A stretch of 64,000 bases of DNA from Siphonodentalium dalli (GCA_032622095.1 CP136069.1:18429326-18493325), one strand, 5' to 3'; positions 23,274 to 34,407 are shown, counted from the stretch's first letter. Notes: generated by a model not told the origin, from the sequence alone. Made by a program: numbers and translations.

Positions 23274-23682
23274 TTAGGTCGATGCCTGGGTCAAGTACAG
23301 GCGCGCCATTTTGAATTTAGTTGTATTCCGTCGGTTCGTGGGTACGAAAACATTTACATATAACGTCGAATTAAACAATACAAAAGTGTTGTCTTCCAAC
23401 ACTGATATAGAATAGTCCACAAAATATCTATATGAAATTACCGCATGACCTAAATTGACTTTTGAAGACACATCCAATAGCACAATTGTTGCGAGGTGAC
23501 ACAATTGGTACGATGTCAGGCAGATTTGCCGTTGTCGGGTTAAAATATACACCGTAAATCGGCGCTATCAATTGAATTAACAACGGATTGTTGACCCAAT
23601 TTTCCGGATATTTGGTGATCAAAGAACACGAGCCATACATAAATATTGGATCGAGTAACTCGTCAAATAATACCATGCACAC
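23274..23682 (-). pseudogene. orphan coding-like tract with a frameshift
   Basis: Two overlapping minus-strand frames, 23682-23428 and 23552-23274, join at a likely frameshift near 23470. Together they give about 135 residues without low complexity. The first contains NNPLLIQLIAPIYGVYFNPT and the second FVLFNSTLYVNVFVPTNRR. I do not recognise a family, and there are no zinc-finger, RT or transposase motifs. Composition and length exceed those of random ORFs nearby, which is the only reason to list it. It may be a decayed exon or a piece of an element. Confidence 0.3.
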
Positions 23683-23836
23683 GCAAATGGACTATGTTAT
23701 GCGGGACGTCGGATATAGAGTAGTGGCAGATTTCTTCCATATCTGGATATAATCATCCGCAAAAAATGACTAATTGCACCAGAAAGCTTGGCCCAGAGGT
23801 CATAGGTCGAGGAGTCCAGAATGCGGCCCAAAGTGT

Positions 23837-24399
23837 CAAATTCCATGCAGGGTTTACCTCCCTTGAAGACTCGGTAAGACCGCTGCTACCGGCGACATTT
23901 TACCCACATTTGGTGGACTTCCGCGATATTACGATATATACTAAGCGAGCAGAGCACATGCTGCCCTTGTTAAGCACACAAACTATTGAACATTTGTGTA
24001 ATTTCGAACCTTATGTTTGAAAAGTCCCACTAGAACTAAAGAACTATATTGCGAAACGGTGTGATTTGGTTCTCCGATGATTTTATCAACACAACAATAT
24101 AAAAGCACATGGACGACAATGTCACGACAAACGCATGGCAAGTCAAACACAAAAGTTCTAATTTGATGATATTTTGCTTGCGAAAATCGTCAACTAAACT
24201 ACCGCTCTGATCCTCTATTCTGTCATTAAGTTTTTAGTGCCGGAATTGTTCTCAAAGCACATAGGAAAATTGACTTTGGGGCGATCGCTTTTCGCCATTT
24301 TGGCTGGGAAATCCCGCGCTAAATATAGAAACACAGACTAGTACCCAGCCGATGACAGTCAGAAAGAAAGTGTGACTGGTGCGCTCTGGTAGAGATTGC
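23837..24399 (+). mobile_element. dispersed element R2, copy 1
   Basis: A 563-bp segment shares its whole length and both ends (CAAATTCCATGCAGGGTTTA ... CTCTGGTAGAGATTG) with 62409-62979. The copy at 62.4 kb has a 9-bp target duplication, so this is a mobile unit. No clear target duplication remains here. The short inverted end similarity (CAAWYTCY) is weak. No ORF of note. Confidence 0.8.
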
Positions 24400-24637
24400 T
24401 ATAGTTTGGTCGGAATATTTACTTCTGTTCATATGATTCTACCATGCAAATATGTGAACTGTACTATATATCGCTAGGCAGAATATATGGGCCAAGCACC
24501 GTGCCCCATATGGCATGGCTCACATAAACCTTGATCTTAAGATAGTTCAATCGATCAAAATATTCCTAGAAATACATTAATACTCAGCAATCCTTATTGA
24601 GTCGGGCCTATCGTCCATCATACGAAGCCAGAATGTC

Positions 24638-24724
24638 AATTCGTGGCAAGCTTTTAAGTGAATATTAGGGGATCTTGACTTGGGTTATAGAATGTCTCCG
24701 ATGTGATCGACCGACACATAATGT
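24638..24724 (+). repeat. left copy of an 87-bp direct repeat flanking a MITE
   Basis: AATTCGTGGCAAGCTTTTAA, then AGGGGATCTTGACTTGGGTT and GATGTGATCGACCGAC. It is repeated at 25204-25290 on the other side of the palindromic MITE. Confidence 0.92.
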
Positions 24725-24775
24725 AGAAGCCGAAATGTCAATTCGTGGCGGGAGCTTCCTGATCTTTTGCGAAAA

Positions 24776-25169
24776 CCCTGTGCCAATGCATTCTCTTATA
24801 TATGCGAGTCGACCATAGGTCGCCTCGCATATATATAAGAGAATGCATTGGCCTAACAACTTTTATGTTATTTGTTATAATTGTTAAAAAATGTAAGAAA
24901 TTTTTTTTTTTTTAAATGGAAAAAATAATTGCTAAAGAATGTAAGAAAAAATGATAAAAATTGTTAAAGAATGTAAAAAAATATATAAAATTGTTAAAGA
25001 ATTTAAGAAAAAATTATAAAAAATAATAAAATTGTTAAAGAATATAAGCAAAATTGATAAAAAAAAGAAAAGAAAGAAGATTAGAAATTGTTAGGCCAAT
25101 GCATTCTCTTATATATGTTAGATGACCTATGGTCGACTCGCATATATAAGAGAATGTATTGGCACAGGG
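24776..25169. mobile_element. palindromic two-hairpin MITE
   Basis: The ends are CCCTGTGCCAATGCATTC and GAATGTATTGGCACAGGG. Each end carries the TATATATGCGAG palindrome. The middle is AT-rich filler of TTGTTAAAGAATGTAAGAAA repeats and lacks the GGGGCTCCCTGC module. Flanking bases are AA and TC rather than TA. The segment just after it (TTTAATGTTGCGCCAGCGCA) matches the right-hand outer part of the element at 44073-44328. Confidence 0.87.
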
Positions 25170-25203
25170 TCTTTAATGTTGCGCCAGCGCAGCCCCGGTA
25201 ATG

Positions 25204-25290
25204 AATTCTTGGCAAGCTTTTAAGTGAATATTAGGGGATCTTGACTTGGGTTATAGAATGTTTCCGATGTGATCGACCGACTCATAATGT
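25204..25290 (+). repeat. right copy of the 87-bp direct repeat
   Basis: Matches 24638-24724 with a handful of substitutions (GTCTCC versus GTTTCC, CACATAATG versus CTCATAATG). Confidence 0.92.
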
Positions 25291-26194
25291 TCCCATTAAA
25301 GTGATCCAATGTGTTCGGTTCCTGCTGATTTATATAGCTACGGTGTTGGGAGTACAAACTTAAACCGTTATAACTGACATTGTAGTAGCTAATGGTAACT
25401 AGTAGCGTTCATAAACCGTAGGATCATACAAGCGCTACATTGCGTTTCTAAGCCAACGCTGTATCTGTATATTCGTAATGTAATTTCACCACGTGTTAAA
25501 TTTATCCGAACGTATCGAAGTATGGAATAAACACCAAAAAAACTACATGCAGACCCAGGGAGGGAATACGACATGATCAGGGACTGTCCTACCATTAGTT
25601 CACTAAGAAACATATTTCTACACCGCCAACTCACAGACCGAGTAAATGAACATTAGCCCACCCATCGATCTTGCGTTAATACGTTATGGGAGTGGGCTGT
25701 GTAGCAATTAGAGACCTTTCGCACAAATCACTATTACGATTACGGATAGGATATATTGTCCTAGTAAGGTTGACACCATCACAATTTACCTACAATGGCT
25801 AATTGGTGAAACGTCATATGCCCCACTATATTCAGTTACACATATATTTGATGGAAAAAGTAATGTGTGTCTCTTTCAGATCCCATGTTCTTATCCGTGT
25901 GTAATACACCACACGGCTAATGTTAGAGCGTCCCCAGCAGGACCGGTGGCACATTCTTGACACGTCTGCAGATAATTAAACTGAGTGGGGTATATTTGGT
26001 CTCACATAAGAACCCCCGTGCGTAAAGATCGATTTTGGCCGTATACAGGCAGGATATTTCCATATCCGTAATCGTATTCGTGATTTTGCGAAAGGTCTCT
26101 AAACATGTCATAACCATACTCACACGGATAACCGATGCGCTTACTCTCCCGCCCATCTTGTAAATGACGAAAGTAATCGTTGGAAATATAGTAG
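25291..26194. other. no recognisable gene
   Basis: ORFs of 80-108 codons on the minus strand (25389-25634, 25923-26328) have no recognisable domain. The rightmost one overlaps the LINE C-terminus read on the plus strand. Confidence 0.5.
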
Positions 26195-26520
26195 ACTGAT
26201 ATTCCAAAGGCGAATCGAAAAGAATTAACTAAATTGAGGATTAGTGCCCATGGCCTACATATTGAAACTGGTAGATATACTTGACCCAAAAAAGACGTTT
26301 CTGACAGCTTGTGCAATTTTTGTACCAAACAAACTGAAGAAGAAATTAAATTTTTATACTATTGTCCCATGTATAAAGACATATTTCAACTGAGAGAAAA
26401 TATTAACCACCCCAAGATGCCGCTGAACCCAAAAACCTTCTCTGCAACAAAGCAAATATGTAATTTCATCAAAGGCGCCCTAGATATACGTAACTCAAAC
26501 ATGCCCTCGAATTAATCTAT
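26195..26520 (+). pseudogene. LINE C-terminal zinc-knuckle fragment
   Basis: The plus strand reads LTKLRISAHGLHIETGRYT, a stop, and then LCNFCTKQTEEEIKFLYYCP followed by MYKDIF. This LRxSxHxLxIExGRY ... CxxC ... E.E.HFLxxCPxY pattern is the usual C-terminus of a group of invertebrate LINE polymerases. The HF in the usual motif is KF here. The frame ends in a stop at 26513-26515. The RT core is absent. Confidence 0.8.
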
Positions 26521-26820
26521 ACTAAATTAATGAATAGAGCTATAACATGTAGCGCATATTACGAGTAAATAAATATTAACACGAGGTTGGTATAGGGTTA
26601 GTTAACAAACACATTAAAACCTATATATACTACTATAGTCTATAGGCAGCGACTAAATGTAGGCATATTTAAAGTCAATCAATGTCTTAATTTATGAATG
26701 ATTATATGTAAGATGTTATTTATTTATGTATTTTATTCTTGTATTACGCTAGAATATGGTTATATCCAATACATAATTTGAATTTTGAATTTGAATTTGA
26801 TATTTTATTAAAAGTGATAT
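26521..26820 (+). mobile_element. probable 3' UTR and tail of the same LINE
   Basis: AT-rich sequence follows the zinc-knuckle stop and ends in TTTGAATTTTGAATTTGAAT, a simple-repeat tail typical of LINE 3' ends. The same tail occurs at 28516-28540 because this segment is the start of a tandem duplication. Confidence 0.55.
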
Positions 26821-28396
26821 GCAATGGTTTTTATATTTTGGCTGAAAATGAATTCAATAAGTCACCGTTGATTCAACACACATATTGCTGCCATATTTTA
26901 CCGATATATGCTGATATGTGCATGGTTTCAAAATTTCCGCGTTTTGACACATGTAGGTGAATACAGAGCCAAGACAGGAGGATTATACTATTAATGTATG
27001 CTTACATCAGTCTACTACACACGCGTGATTCGAACAATAAAGGTCCTGTCTGTCTGATACTTGTCCACATGGTTGGATTTGAAAAAAAACGTTATTCGGA
27101 ACCCATAATGCATGTACATATAAATGTAATGTTGATGGCGAAATACAATAACATGCTGACACCTCTGACAACATTCTGAACCTGTATATTGAGCCAGCTC
27201 AGTATACAATGTTAGTGATCGAGCAACAGAACTATATCCATAAACCAAGATGGATTAAATTTCTAAATCAAAGCTGCCTACAATTCTAGTAAACATCATT
27301 TAACTGAATCACGAATTGAACTCAGCATGCAGTTAACAGTCATGTGTGTAACAAGTGTACGAATGGAGGTCAGTCAGCATGCAGTTAACAGTCATGTGTG
27401 TAACAAGTGTACGAATGGAGATCAGCATGCAGTTAACAGTCATGTGTGTAACAAGTGTACAAATGGAGGTCAGCATGCAGTTAACAGTCATGTGTGTAAC
27501 AAGTGTACGAATGGAGGTCAGCATGCAGTTAACAGTCATGTGTGTAACAAGTGTACGAATGGAGGTCAGCATGCAGTTAACAGTCATGTGTGTAACAAGT
27601 GTACGAATGGAGGTCAGCATGCAGTTAACAGTCATGTGTGTAACAAGTGTACGAATGGAGGTCAGCATGCAGTTAACAGTCATGTGTGTAACAAGTGTAC
27701 GAATGGAGGTCAGCATGCAGTTAACAGTCATGTGTGTAACAAATGTACGAACGGAGGTCAGGCCGACGGACAGGCGAGTTAACAGTCATGTGTGTAACAA
27801 GTGTACGAATGGAGGTCAGGCCAGTTAACAGTCATGTGTGTAACAAGTGTACGAATGGAGGTCAGGCCAGTTAACAGTCATGTGTGTAACAAGTGTACGA
27901 ATGGAGGTCAGGCCAGTTAACAGTCATGTGTGTAACAAGTGTACGAATGGAGGTCAGGCCAGTTAACAGTCATGTGTGTAACAAGTGTACGAATGGAGGT
28001 CAGGCCGACGGACGATTAGTTCAGCCTGTTCTCCCGAAAACCCGCACAGTGTCTGCTTATATGAGAACTTATTTTAAGTAGATAATCTGCTTAGAATAGC
28101 TCTTTTTGAGTCGATAATGTGCGGAAAATTAAAACGTTTTAGTCACATTATAGACTCATCATGAGGCGATTCCAAGTAGATGTGTGCGGACAATGTCGCA
28201 AATAACCGAACTCACGACTTTTCGGGTGGGCGCTCCTTAACATGTGTTTCCACTGTGGCCCGCGCCATAAAATGAAATAACGGCGATGAGTCCATTATCT
28301 GCTTATTTCAGAATCAAATAATCACATTTTGTACCTATTTCAATATTATAGGTCGATTATGGGCGTATATGCGAGGATTGTTGAATAGCTTATTCT
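26659..28396 (+). repeat. tandem segmental duplication, unit A
   Basis: Unit A (1738 bp) and unit B (28397-30448) share the same order. They start GTAGGCATATTTAAAGTCAA, pass through the TTTGAATTTGAATTTGATAT tail, GGAACCCATAATGCATGTAC and the 48-bp VNTR, and end in the TGCTTATTTCAGAATCAAAT and ATTGTTGAATAG block. Unit A lacks about 57 bp present in B at 28693-28750; the gap lies between ACACAT words, suggesting a microhomology deletion. It has about three times more VNTR units than B. Confidence 0.93.
27324..28012. repeat. 48-bp VNTR, long allele
   Basis: Tandem units contain GCATGCAGTTAACAGTCATG, TGTGTAACAAGTGTACGAAT and GGAGGTCA. The first nine or so are 48 bp (GTCAGCATGCAG form) and the later ones 46 bp (GTCAGGCCAG form). 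The 48-bp units are open in several frames on both strands, for example HAVNSHVCNKCTNGGQ repeated. The frame breaks as soon as the 46-bp form starts, so a gene is unlikely. Confidence 0.95.
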
Positions 28397-29123
28397 GTAG
28401 GCATATTTAAAGTCAATCAATGTCTTAATTTGTTAATGATTATATGTAAGATGTTATTTATTTATGTATTTTATTCTTGGATTACTCTAGAATATGGTTA
28501 TATCCAATACAGAATTTGAATTTTGAATTTGAATTTGATATTTTATTAAAAGTGATATGCAATGGTTTTTATATTTTGGCTGAATTTGAATTTAATAAGT
28601 CACCGTTGATTCAACACACATATTGCTGCCATATTTTACCGATATATGCCGATATGTGCATGGTTTCAAAATTTCCGCGTTTTGACACATATAGGGTTTC
28701 AAATTGAGAGAAAATATCATGACTTATCTCCCCATTTTTGTGACGTCACACATGTAGGTGAATACAGAGCCAATGCAGGAGGATTATATTATCAATGTAT
28801 GTTTACATCAGTCGTGTGATTTGAACAATAAAGGGCATGTCTGTCTGATACTCGCCCACATGGCTGGATTTGAGAAAAAAAAACGTTATTCGGAACCCAT
28901 AATGCATGTACATATAAATGTAATGTTGATGGCGAAATACAATAACATGCTGACACCTCTGACAACATTCTGGACCTGTATATTGAGCCAGCTCAGTATA
29001 TACTGTTATTGATCGAGCAACAGAACTAGATTCGTCTTCCATAAACCAAGATGGATAATATTTCTAAATCTAAGCTGCCTACAATTCTAGTAAACATCAT
29101 TTAACTGAATCACGAATTGAACT

Positions 29124-29366
29124 CAGCATGCAGTTAACAGTCATGTGTGTAACAAGTGTACGAATGGAGGTCAGCATGCAGTTAACAGTCATGTGTGTAA
29201 CAAGTGTACGAATGGAGGTCAGGCCAGTTAACAGTCATGTGTGTAACAAGTGTACGAATGGAGGTCAGCATGCAGTTAACAGTCATGTGTGTAACAAGTG
29301 TACGAATGGAGGTCAGGCCAGTTAACAGTCATGTGTGTAACAAGTGTACGAATGGAGGTCAGGCCG
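29124..29366. repeat. 48/46-bp VNTR, short allele
   Basis: The same repeat as 27324-28012 with mixed GCATGCAG (48 bp) and GGCCAG (46 bp) units, reduced to five or six. Confidence 0.95.
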
Positions 29367-29585
29367 ACGGACGATTAGTTCAGCCTGTTCTCCCGAAAAC
29401 CCGCACAGTGTCTGCTTATATGAGAACTTATTTTAAGTAGATAATCTGCTTAGAATAGCCGATAATATGCGGAAAATTAGAACGTTTTAGTCACATTATA
29501 GACTCATCATGAGGCGATTCTAAGCAAATTATGTGCGGACAATGTAGCCAATAACCCAACTCACGACTTTTCGGGTGTGCGCTCC

Positions 29586-30292
29586 TTAGTGTCGGCGCAC
29601 ACGATCCCGATTGTGCCCGGTAAATCCGGCTGCCGGATAAATCGGGCCCGATAAAATCGGGGGTTCAGCGCACACGAGTCCGATTTTCACTCCGGTCATA
29701 TGCATGCTATGCCTATGGTCACTGTAGTAAATAGCCAACTGGTGTGGTCAGCCTATCTAGACATTTACTATAGCTAGTCATGGTGATTTATATTAATATG
29801 TATTTCTAAAGACTAATATTTATTAATAATAAACTGAATGAATATATAATATCAATAATAATATTAATTGAGGTCACGGGCAATACAGTGAATACTGCCA
29901 ACAGCCGTAAATTGGCGTAATATACCTTTCCACAGCTACAGCTCTCTTGTTGCGATTATTATATACGGGCACCTATTTTCTGCCCAGAGGTCTACCAGCC
30001 GTTGTTCCTTGTTGATTGATTAGAATTCTTGACATAATTTTCGAATAGCGGTCGCTGCTAACTATTCCGACATTTTGAATGATGTTTTGGTCATGTGACA
30101 AGCAAAACACGCGCGTTGCCATCGTCACGAGTCGGAATTTCCGGATGAAATCAAACTCAGTTTGATCTGTCCGATTAAATCGGATCCGACAAAAACCGGC
30201 CCAAAGTTAGGCGCACACGATCCCGGTTGTCCCCGATTTATCCGACAGCCGGATAAATCGTGCACAACCGGGATCGTGTGCGCCGACACTTA
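29586..30292. mobile_element. PIF/Harbinger-like MITE with TTA duplication
   Basis: The element spans 29589-30289 (701 bp). Ends are GTGTCGGCGCACACGATCCC and the inverse GGGATCGTGTGCGCCGACAC. TTA lies on both sides, and the empty site in unit A (28236-28240, GCTCCTTAACATG) has a single TTA. A 3-bp TWA duplication is characteristic of PIF/Harbinger. Subterminal GCGCACACG and CCGGATAAATCG words are repeated in both orientations. No ORF. Confidence 0.93.
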
Positions 30293-30448
30293 ACATGTGT
30301 TTCCACTGTGGCCCGCGCCATAAAATTAAATAACGGCGATGAGTCCATTATCTGCTTATTTCAGAATCAAATAATCACATTTTGTACCTATTTCATATTA
30401 TAGGTCGATTATGTGCGTATTTGCGAAAATTGTTGAATAGTTTACTTT

Positions 30449-30954
30449 TTAACCGACCAGATACGCCCACAGAAAATTTATACGATACCGCCAAGATAAC
30501 GTTGGAACATCTGGTCGGATTCCGATGGGATTATGAGAAATCCAAATCGAAATTTCGATCAGAATCCCGACAAAATCCTATTAAGTTCCTATTCCTATGT
30601 AATCTTAACTTTTTTTCCGATAAATTTGGATATACTCAGCAAATAACATCAATGAAACCCCGGATAAACATATCCATCATGCCAGAGGTGTGCGATGCTT
30701 CATCAAACTGATTTTGCTTGGTCATTATGAGCTTACATTGTTTGTCATGTAAGGTTTCAAGCGAGTTAACATTTATATATATAGATCTTTATTTCCTTCA
30801 GCATTGAAGAGCTAACAAAAGACATACATAGTTGCAACACATATAGAGTTGGAAGACAATATAACACAAAATATAAAGAGATATAATAAAACAAAAGATA
30901 ATAAATCTCTGTTATTGCTGTTGTTGCTATTGTGGTTATTGCTGATGTCACTGG
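30449..30954. other. no recognisable gene
   Basis: Open frame 30382-30711 has no recognisable domain and begins inside unit B. Near 30455-30520 a CGACCAGAT / ATCTGGTCGG inverted pair is present. Otherwise AT-rich. Confidence 0.5.
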
Positions 30955-31040
30955 ATGTATGGATTGATTGATTGATTTGTTGAGTGATTGATTGAGGGTT
31001 TAACGTCGTTTTAGCCGCAAGGCCATATCGCGACCAAGAA
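30955..31040 (-). mobile_element. SINE 3' end with an ATCA tail
   Basis: On the minus strand: GGTCGCGATATGGCCTTGCG, GCTAAAACGACGTTAAACCC, then (TCAA/ATCA)n. A body ending GACGTTAAAC followed by an ATCAATCA tail is very common in mollusc SINEs. No tRNA-like head was recognised upstream, so the copy is 5' truncated or its head is decayed. Confidence 0.65.
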
Positions 31041-31614
31041 CAGAATCAGGTATAAAAAAAATATCGGAGCGATGCAACTGGTAGATAAGACAGCGCATCA
31101 TATTAAACAATGAGCTATGTACAAATAAAAACACTCAAGAGGAATTTTTCCAATTGGAATCAGGAATATAATTTCAAGAACTGACTAGTGTGCACGCATA
31201 CAATAAAATGTATAAAAATAGCACAAGAATACATAATAAATAGCAAATAAATAACACGAAATTACCAAGTCTGCACAATGGAAATATGTAAATTAGCTTT
31301 TAACATATGATTTTGCATTGATAAGTTATTTATACTATTTGATGAATCGCGCATGGATCATTATCAATGCGACAAGCTGACGGTCGGGTGGGTGTGATGA
31401 ATCGCGCATGAAACTTTATCAATTTCGTCAACCTGACGGTCGCGTGTGTGTGACACAGTCTCATCATTCAACAAACCGACAGCTTCAATCCACAAATACT
31501 GTTTGTTGTCGTTAAAATGGTTTCTCATCAAGCATCTGGCCAAATTTTGAAAGCTGAAATATGTATTGAAAGCTGAAATATGTATTGAAAGCTGAAATAT
31601 GTATTGAAAGCTGA
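31041..31614. repeat. two short tandem duplications
   Basis: A unit of about 56 bp with GATGAATCGCGCATG, TTATCAAT and CTGACGGTCG occurs twice at 31341-31455. A 19-bp unit, TATTGAAAGCTGAAATATG, occurs about four times at 31545-31613. No genes. Confidence 0.8.
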
Positions 31615-32698
31615 TTATGTACCCCTCTTTTTGAAAGTCGAAGCGTTGGAGTGACTTTGGCGAGTTTTCTTTCGAAGCAACAGGTGATTTATGTTAAAGA
31701 ACAATAGGATCAACTTGCGTAGATTGTTTCGGAGGAAATGTCTCAAGATAGCAGAAGATAGTAATCCGTAAATTACCTGGGCTGCAGGTTCTGGAACAGG
31801 AATAATATCAGTCGCCTCAACCTGTGTTACTAGTGATATACTAACGAGTTTGATTTGACTCCATGTTTGAGTGCTGGCATCAACACACATTTGTGTAGAC
31901 ACGATTACACGCGGAATGGATGGTTGAGGACCAGTTAATTTCTAAGCATCTATATATGACCGATTCTTCTCAGCTTTATATCGATGAATCTTGAATTCAT
32001 TATCCCACATGCGACATGAACGATCCATTGCAGCATGTGAACCTTGAAAGTTTGAACATTTTAAAGATCCGTACAATCCTTATGATCATGACTAGAAATA
32101 GAACATCGTGCACATATGGTTTTCTTTAGTTTTACAATGTTCCTGGCCATACCCCGACATTTAAAACATCGTAATGGGTTTGGAACATATATGCTTATTA
32201 TCCATCTTCATATATCCTACCTTCAATGTCGATGGATGTTCGCACCGATTGAAGGTCAGAAGATAACTATTCAAATGAACTTTTTATCCATCAACTGTCT
32301 TGTAAATAAACGGACTTATGTAACTCCCTGTGGTGCTAACTCAGCCAATATATCTGATGCAGAAGAATCAGCTATATCTCGAGTTCTCAACACAGCTCTG
32401 CTACTGTTCAGTGTCTTGTGAGGCGTAATGTATCATGGTGTTTGTGCAATAGATGTTAATTGCATAAGATTTTTCTTGAACATACGATCAGAAGAGAACC
32501 ACTTAGTGCCCCAGTCCTGATCGGTTTGACAGATTTTAATTGTCTGGCTATGGTTTGTAGCGTTTAATCAATCACAAATACATAAGTCCTCTTGACATTC
32601 GGATCAAAACCAACTACCAAGTACTAAGGATTGACCTCAGCAACGGCGGAACTTAGCGGGTGGTCAATCTTACGTTTTTGTTTGTTTTGAGTTGCCAT
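31615..32698 (-). pseudogene. gag-like ORF1 of an I-type LINE
   Basis: A minus-strand start codon lies at 32698, followed by MATQNKQKRKIDHPLSS. Then come a VVGFDPNVKRTYVFVID stretch, LNSSRAVLRTRDIADSS, ILAELAPQGVT, and YVPNPLRCFKCRGMAR, the entry to CCHC knuckles, and later ICARCSISSHDHKDC, a second knuckle. The C-terminal part is open from 31902 and contains VCVDASTQTWSQIK-like sequence. Stops and shifts occur throughout. The order (RRM-like region, IPNPLRCFxC, several CCHC knuckles) is that of ORF1 in the I/Nimb/Jockey group. It binds RNA in functional relatives. No ORF2 follows: sequence to the left of 31615 is minisatellite, so the element is truncated. Confidence 0.85.
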
Positions 32699-33120
32699 AT
32701 GAAAAGCAGTCATGAACAGTCATAAAGAAGAAAAGCAAAGCTACATGACACGATAGAAACAACACATTAAAAACAGAACACACAACTAGATACCAGAAAC
32801 AAATTAGAACAGATGGCAGAAATGTTATCTTAAACACTGTGGAGGGGCGTGACTGGCCGCTTGATGGAGCCGGGTCAAGTCAACCACCCTTCTTGAAGAG
32901 ATGTGGGACCAAAGGGGACCATAAGCTAAGCCGTATCCGCAGGTCAATGCCTAACGTGATACGGTCACCCTAGTACCCCCATGACCCCTACACTACACAT
33001 AATATGATGCACCCCATGGAAAACAGGGTGTCACATTAGGGGATTCTTACCCCTCCAGTGGGGCGTTAGTCATATTCTACTCCGGGCCATACGGGGTTGG
33101 GTGTATGGAGGTCCGAATGT
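32699..33120 (-). mobile_element. probable 5' UTR of the ORF1-bearing LINE
   Basis: GC-richer than its surroundings, with pyrimidine/purine blocks (CCCATGACCCCTACACTACA, GGTGTCACATTAGGGG, CCACCCTTCTTGAAGAG). It lies directly upstream of the ORF1 start on the minus strand. The assignment rests on position and composition. Confidence 0.5.
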
Positions 33121-33410
33121 TCTTTCAACAAAGAGCAAAATGTGGGATGTTTAACACAAATATGCACGCCACACCTGATTATCTACAGAAATCGAGAAAA
33201 CAACGTTCATGTTTTTTTGAATTGCTGGCTGTAACATGATTACGTCGCACGTTGAGCGCGCCAGACGGGTCAAAGCACAAATATAGAAATCAATTGCCAT
33301 GGATCTGTCGTTCCCAGGATTCTCGTCCATTGATTGAATTTGCGGTGACATCCATGAATTTCAACAACACTCCACCCCTTTTATCGGGGAGTATTCCGTT
33401 CTAATTAGGG

Positions 33411-33586
33411 ACAACTTGATTACAGCTTCCACATCTGATCTTGGAGGCTGAGTGTCAAACTTCGATCAGTCTCAATAGCCGTCGTGTACTGTTGCCTAAT
33501 TGGACAGGTCGCTCCGCTGAGATGTATAGCAGATGTGTTATCCGTGAATGTGTGTGATTTCTCTATACCAGTTCGTGACCACACAT
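33411..33586 (+). repeat. dispersed repeat, relative of 42913-43077
   Basis: ACAACTTGATTACAGCTTCC, CATCTGATCTT, GAGTGTCAAACTTCGATC, TTGTACTG-like, GAGATGTATAGCAGATGTGT and GTGAATGTGTGTGATTTCTC occur in the same order at 42913-43077. No coding content. Confidence 0.82.
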
Positions 33587-33719
33587 TTGTTCTCACTGAT
33601 AATGGAGCATGTTTCGTCCTGATTATGCCTTAAACCCATCTACATCCACGCATCGACTTTTGTTTTTTCCCGAATCTCAAAGATGTTTTCAGGGTGCTTT
33701 GTCTATAGAATGGTGTATG

Positions 33720-33890
33720 GGTTACAATGGTGTAATTGTTTTCCATAGGCCTCAGTGCAAACGTTTTATTGTGTACTGTTTACACTCTAATGCCCCGGTA
33801 CAGAATTTTCTTAATCTGAAATATTGACATTTTTTATGCAAAAATAATCATATTTCCGACATGCAGAGAATTCGCATTTAAAGGTGGATT
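33720..33890 (+). repeat. dispersed segment, relative of 17870-18130
   Basis: Shares GTAA-TTGTTTTCCATAGGCC, a TGTACTGTT block, AATCTGAAATATTGACAT and GCAGAGAATTCGCATTTAAA with 17870-18050. No ORF. Confidence 0.7.
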
Positions 33891-33986
33891 ATCACTTCCG
33901 CAATATGATCTATATATTATCCTGGGTATGAAATAATAAATACGAATCGAAGAACCATGTCCTGTAAAGCGTCTAACGATTATCTC
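33876..33986 (+). repeat. left copy of a diverged 110-bp direct repeat flanking a MITE
   Basis: TTTAAAGGTGGATTATC, TGGGTATGAAATAATA, AATCGAAGAACC and TGTCCTGTAAAGCGTCTA are matched at 34297-34407 by TTTAAAGATGGATTATC, TGGGTACAAAATAATA, AATTGAAGACCC and TGTCCGGAAACGCGTCTA. Confidence 0.8.
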
Positions 33987-34001
33987 TTTAAATAATAATA
34001 A

Positions 34002-34252
34002 CCCTACAGGGAGCCCCACACATATATAGAAGCATGTGTACTGAGTGTCGTCTGCTCATGTTTGTCTGGGGCTCTGAATGGGTGTAATTTTAAAAATTGT
34101 TAAAGAATATAAGAAAAATTTATTAAAATTATAAAAAAAATTGTAAAAAATAATAACAAATGATGAAAAATTGTTAGGCCAATGCATTCTCTTATATATG
34201 CGAGGCGACCTATGGTCGACTCGCATATATAAGAGAATGCATTGGCACAGGG
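34002..34252. mobile_element. palindromic MITE, left arm missing
   Basis: Starts at the internal CCCTACAGGGAGCCCCACAC module and lacks the first hairpin. The right arm is complete (GGCCAATGCATTCTC ... GCATTGGCACAGGG, then TA). It contains GAGTGTCGTCTGCTCATGTT and GTCTGGGGCTCTG as in the copies at 9585, 47950 and 63297. Confidence 0.85.
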
Positions 34253-34296
34253 TATTACTCTATAATATGCATGTAAATAAACGAACTAAGCTTGGA

Positions 34297-34407
34297 CGTT
34301 TAAAGATGGATTATCTCTTTAAATAACAAATTTGAAATAGTTGCATGGGTACAAAATAATATATATGAATTGAAGACCCCTGTCCGGAAACGCGTCTATC
34401 AATTAAT
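34297..34407 (+). repeat. right copy of the diverged 110-bp direct repeat
   Basis: See the left copy at 33876. Divergence is greater than for the flanking repeats at 9.4 kb, so this event is older. Confidence 0.8.

Larger units (their letters stand above)
28397..30448 (+). repeat. tandem segmental duplication, unit B
   Basis: The second copy of unit A. It contains a short VNTR (29124-29366, five or six units) and a 701-bp MITE at 29589-30289 that is absent from unit A. Removing the MITE and the VNTR difference leaves the two units collinear. Confidence 0.93.

Noticed and set aside
27327-27828. Three overlapping ORFs of 132-157 codons on both strands
   Set aside because: All come from the 48-bp VNTR, whose period is a multiple of three; the frame is lost where units become 46 bp.
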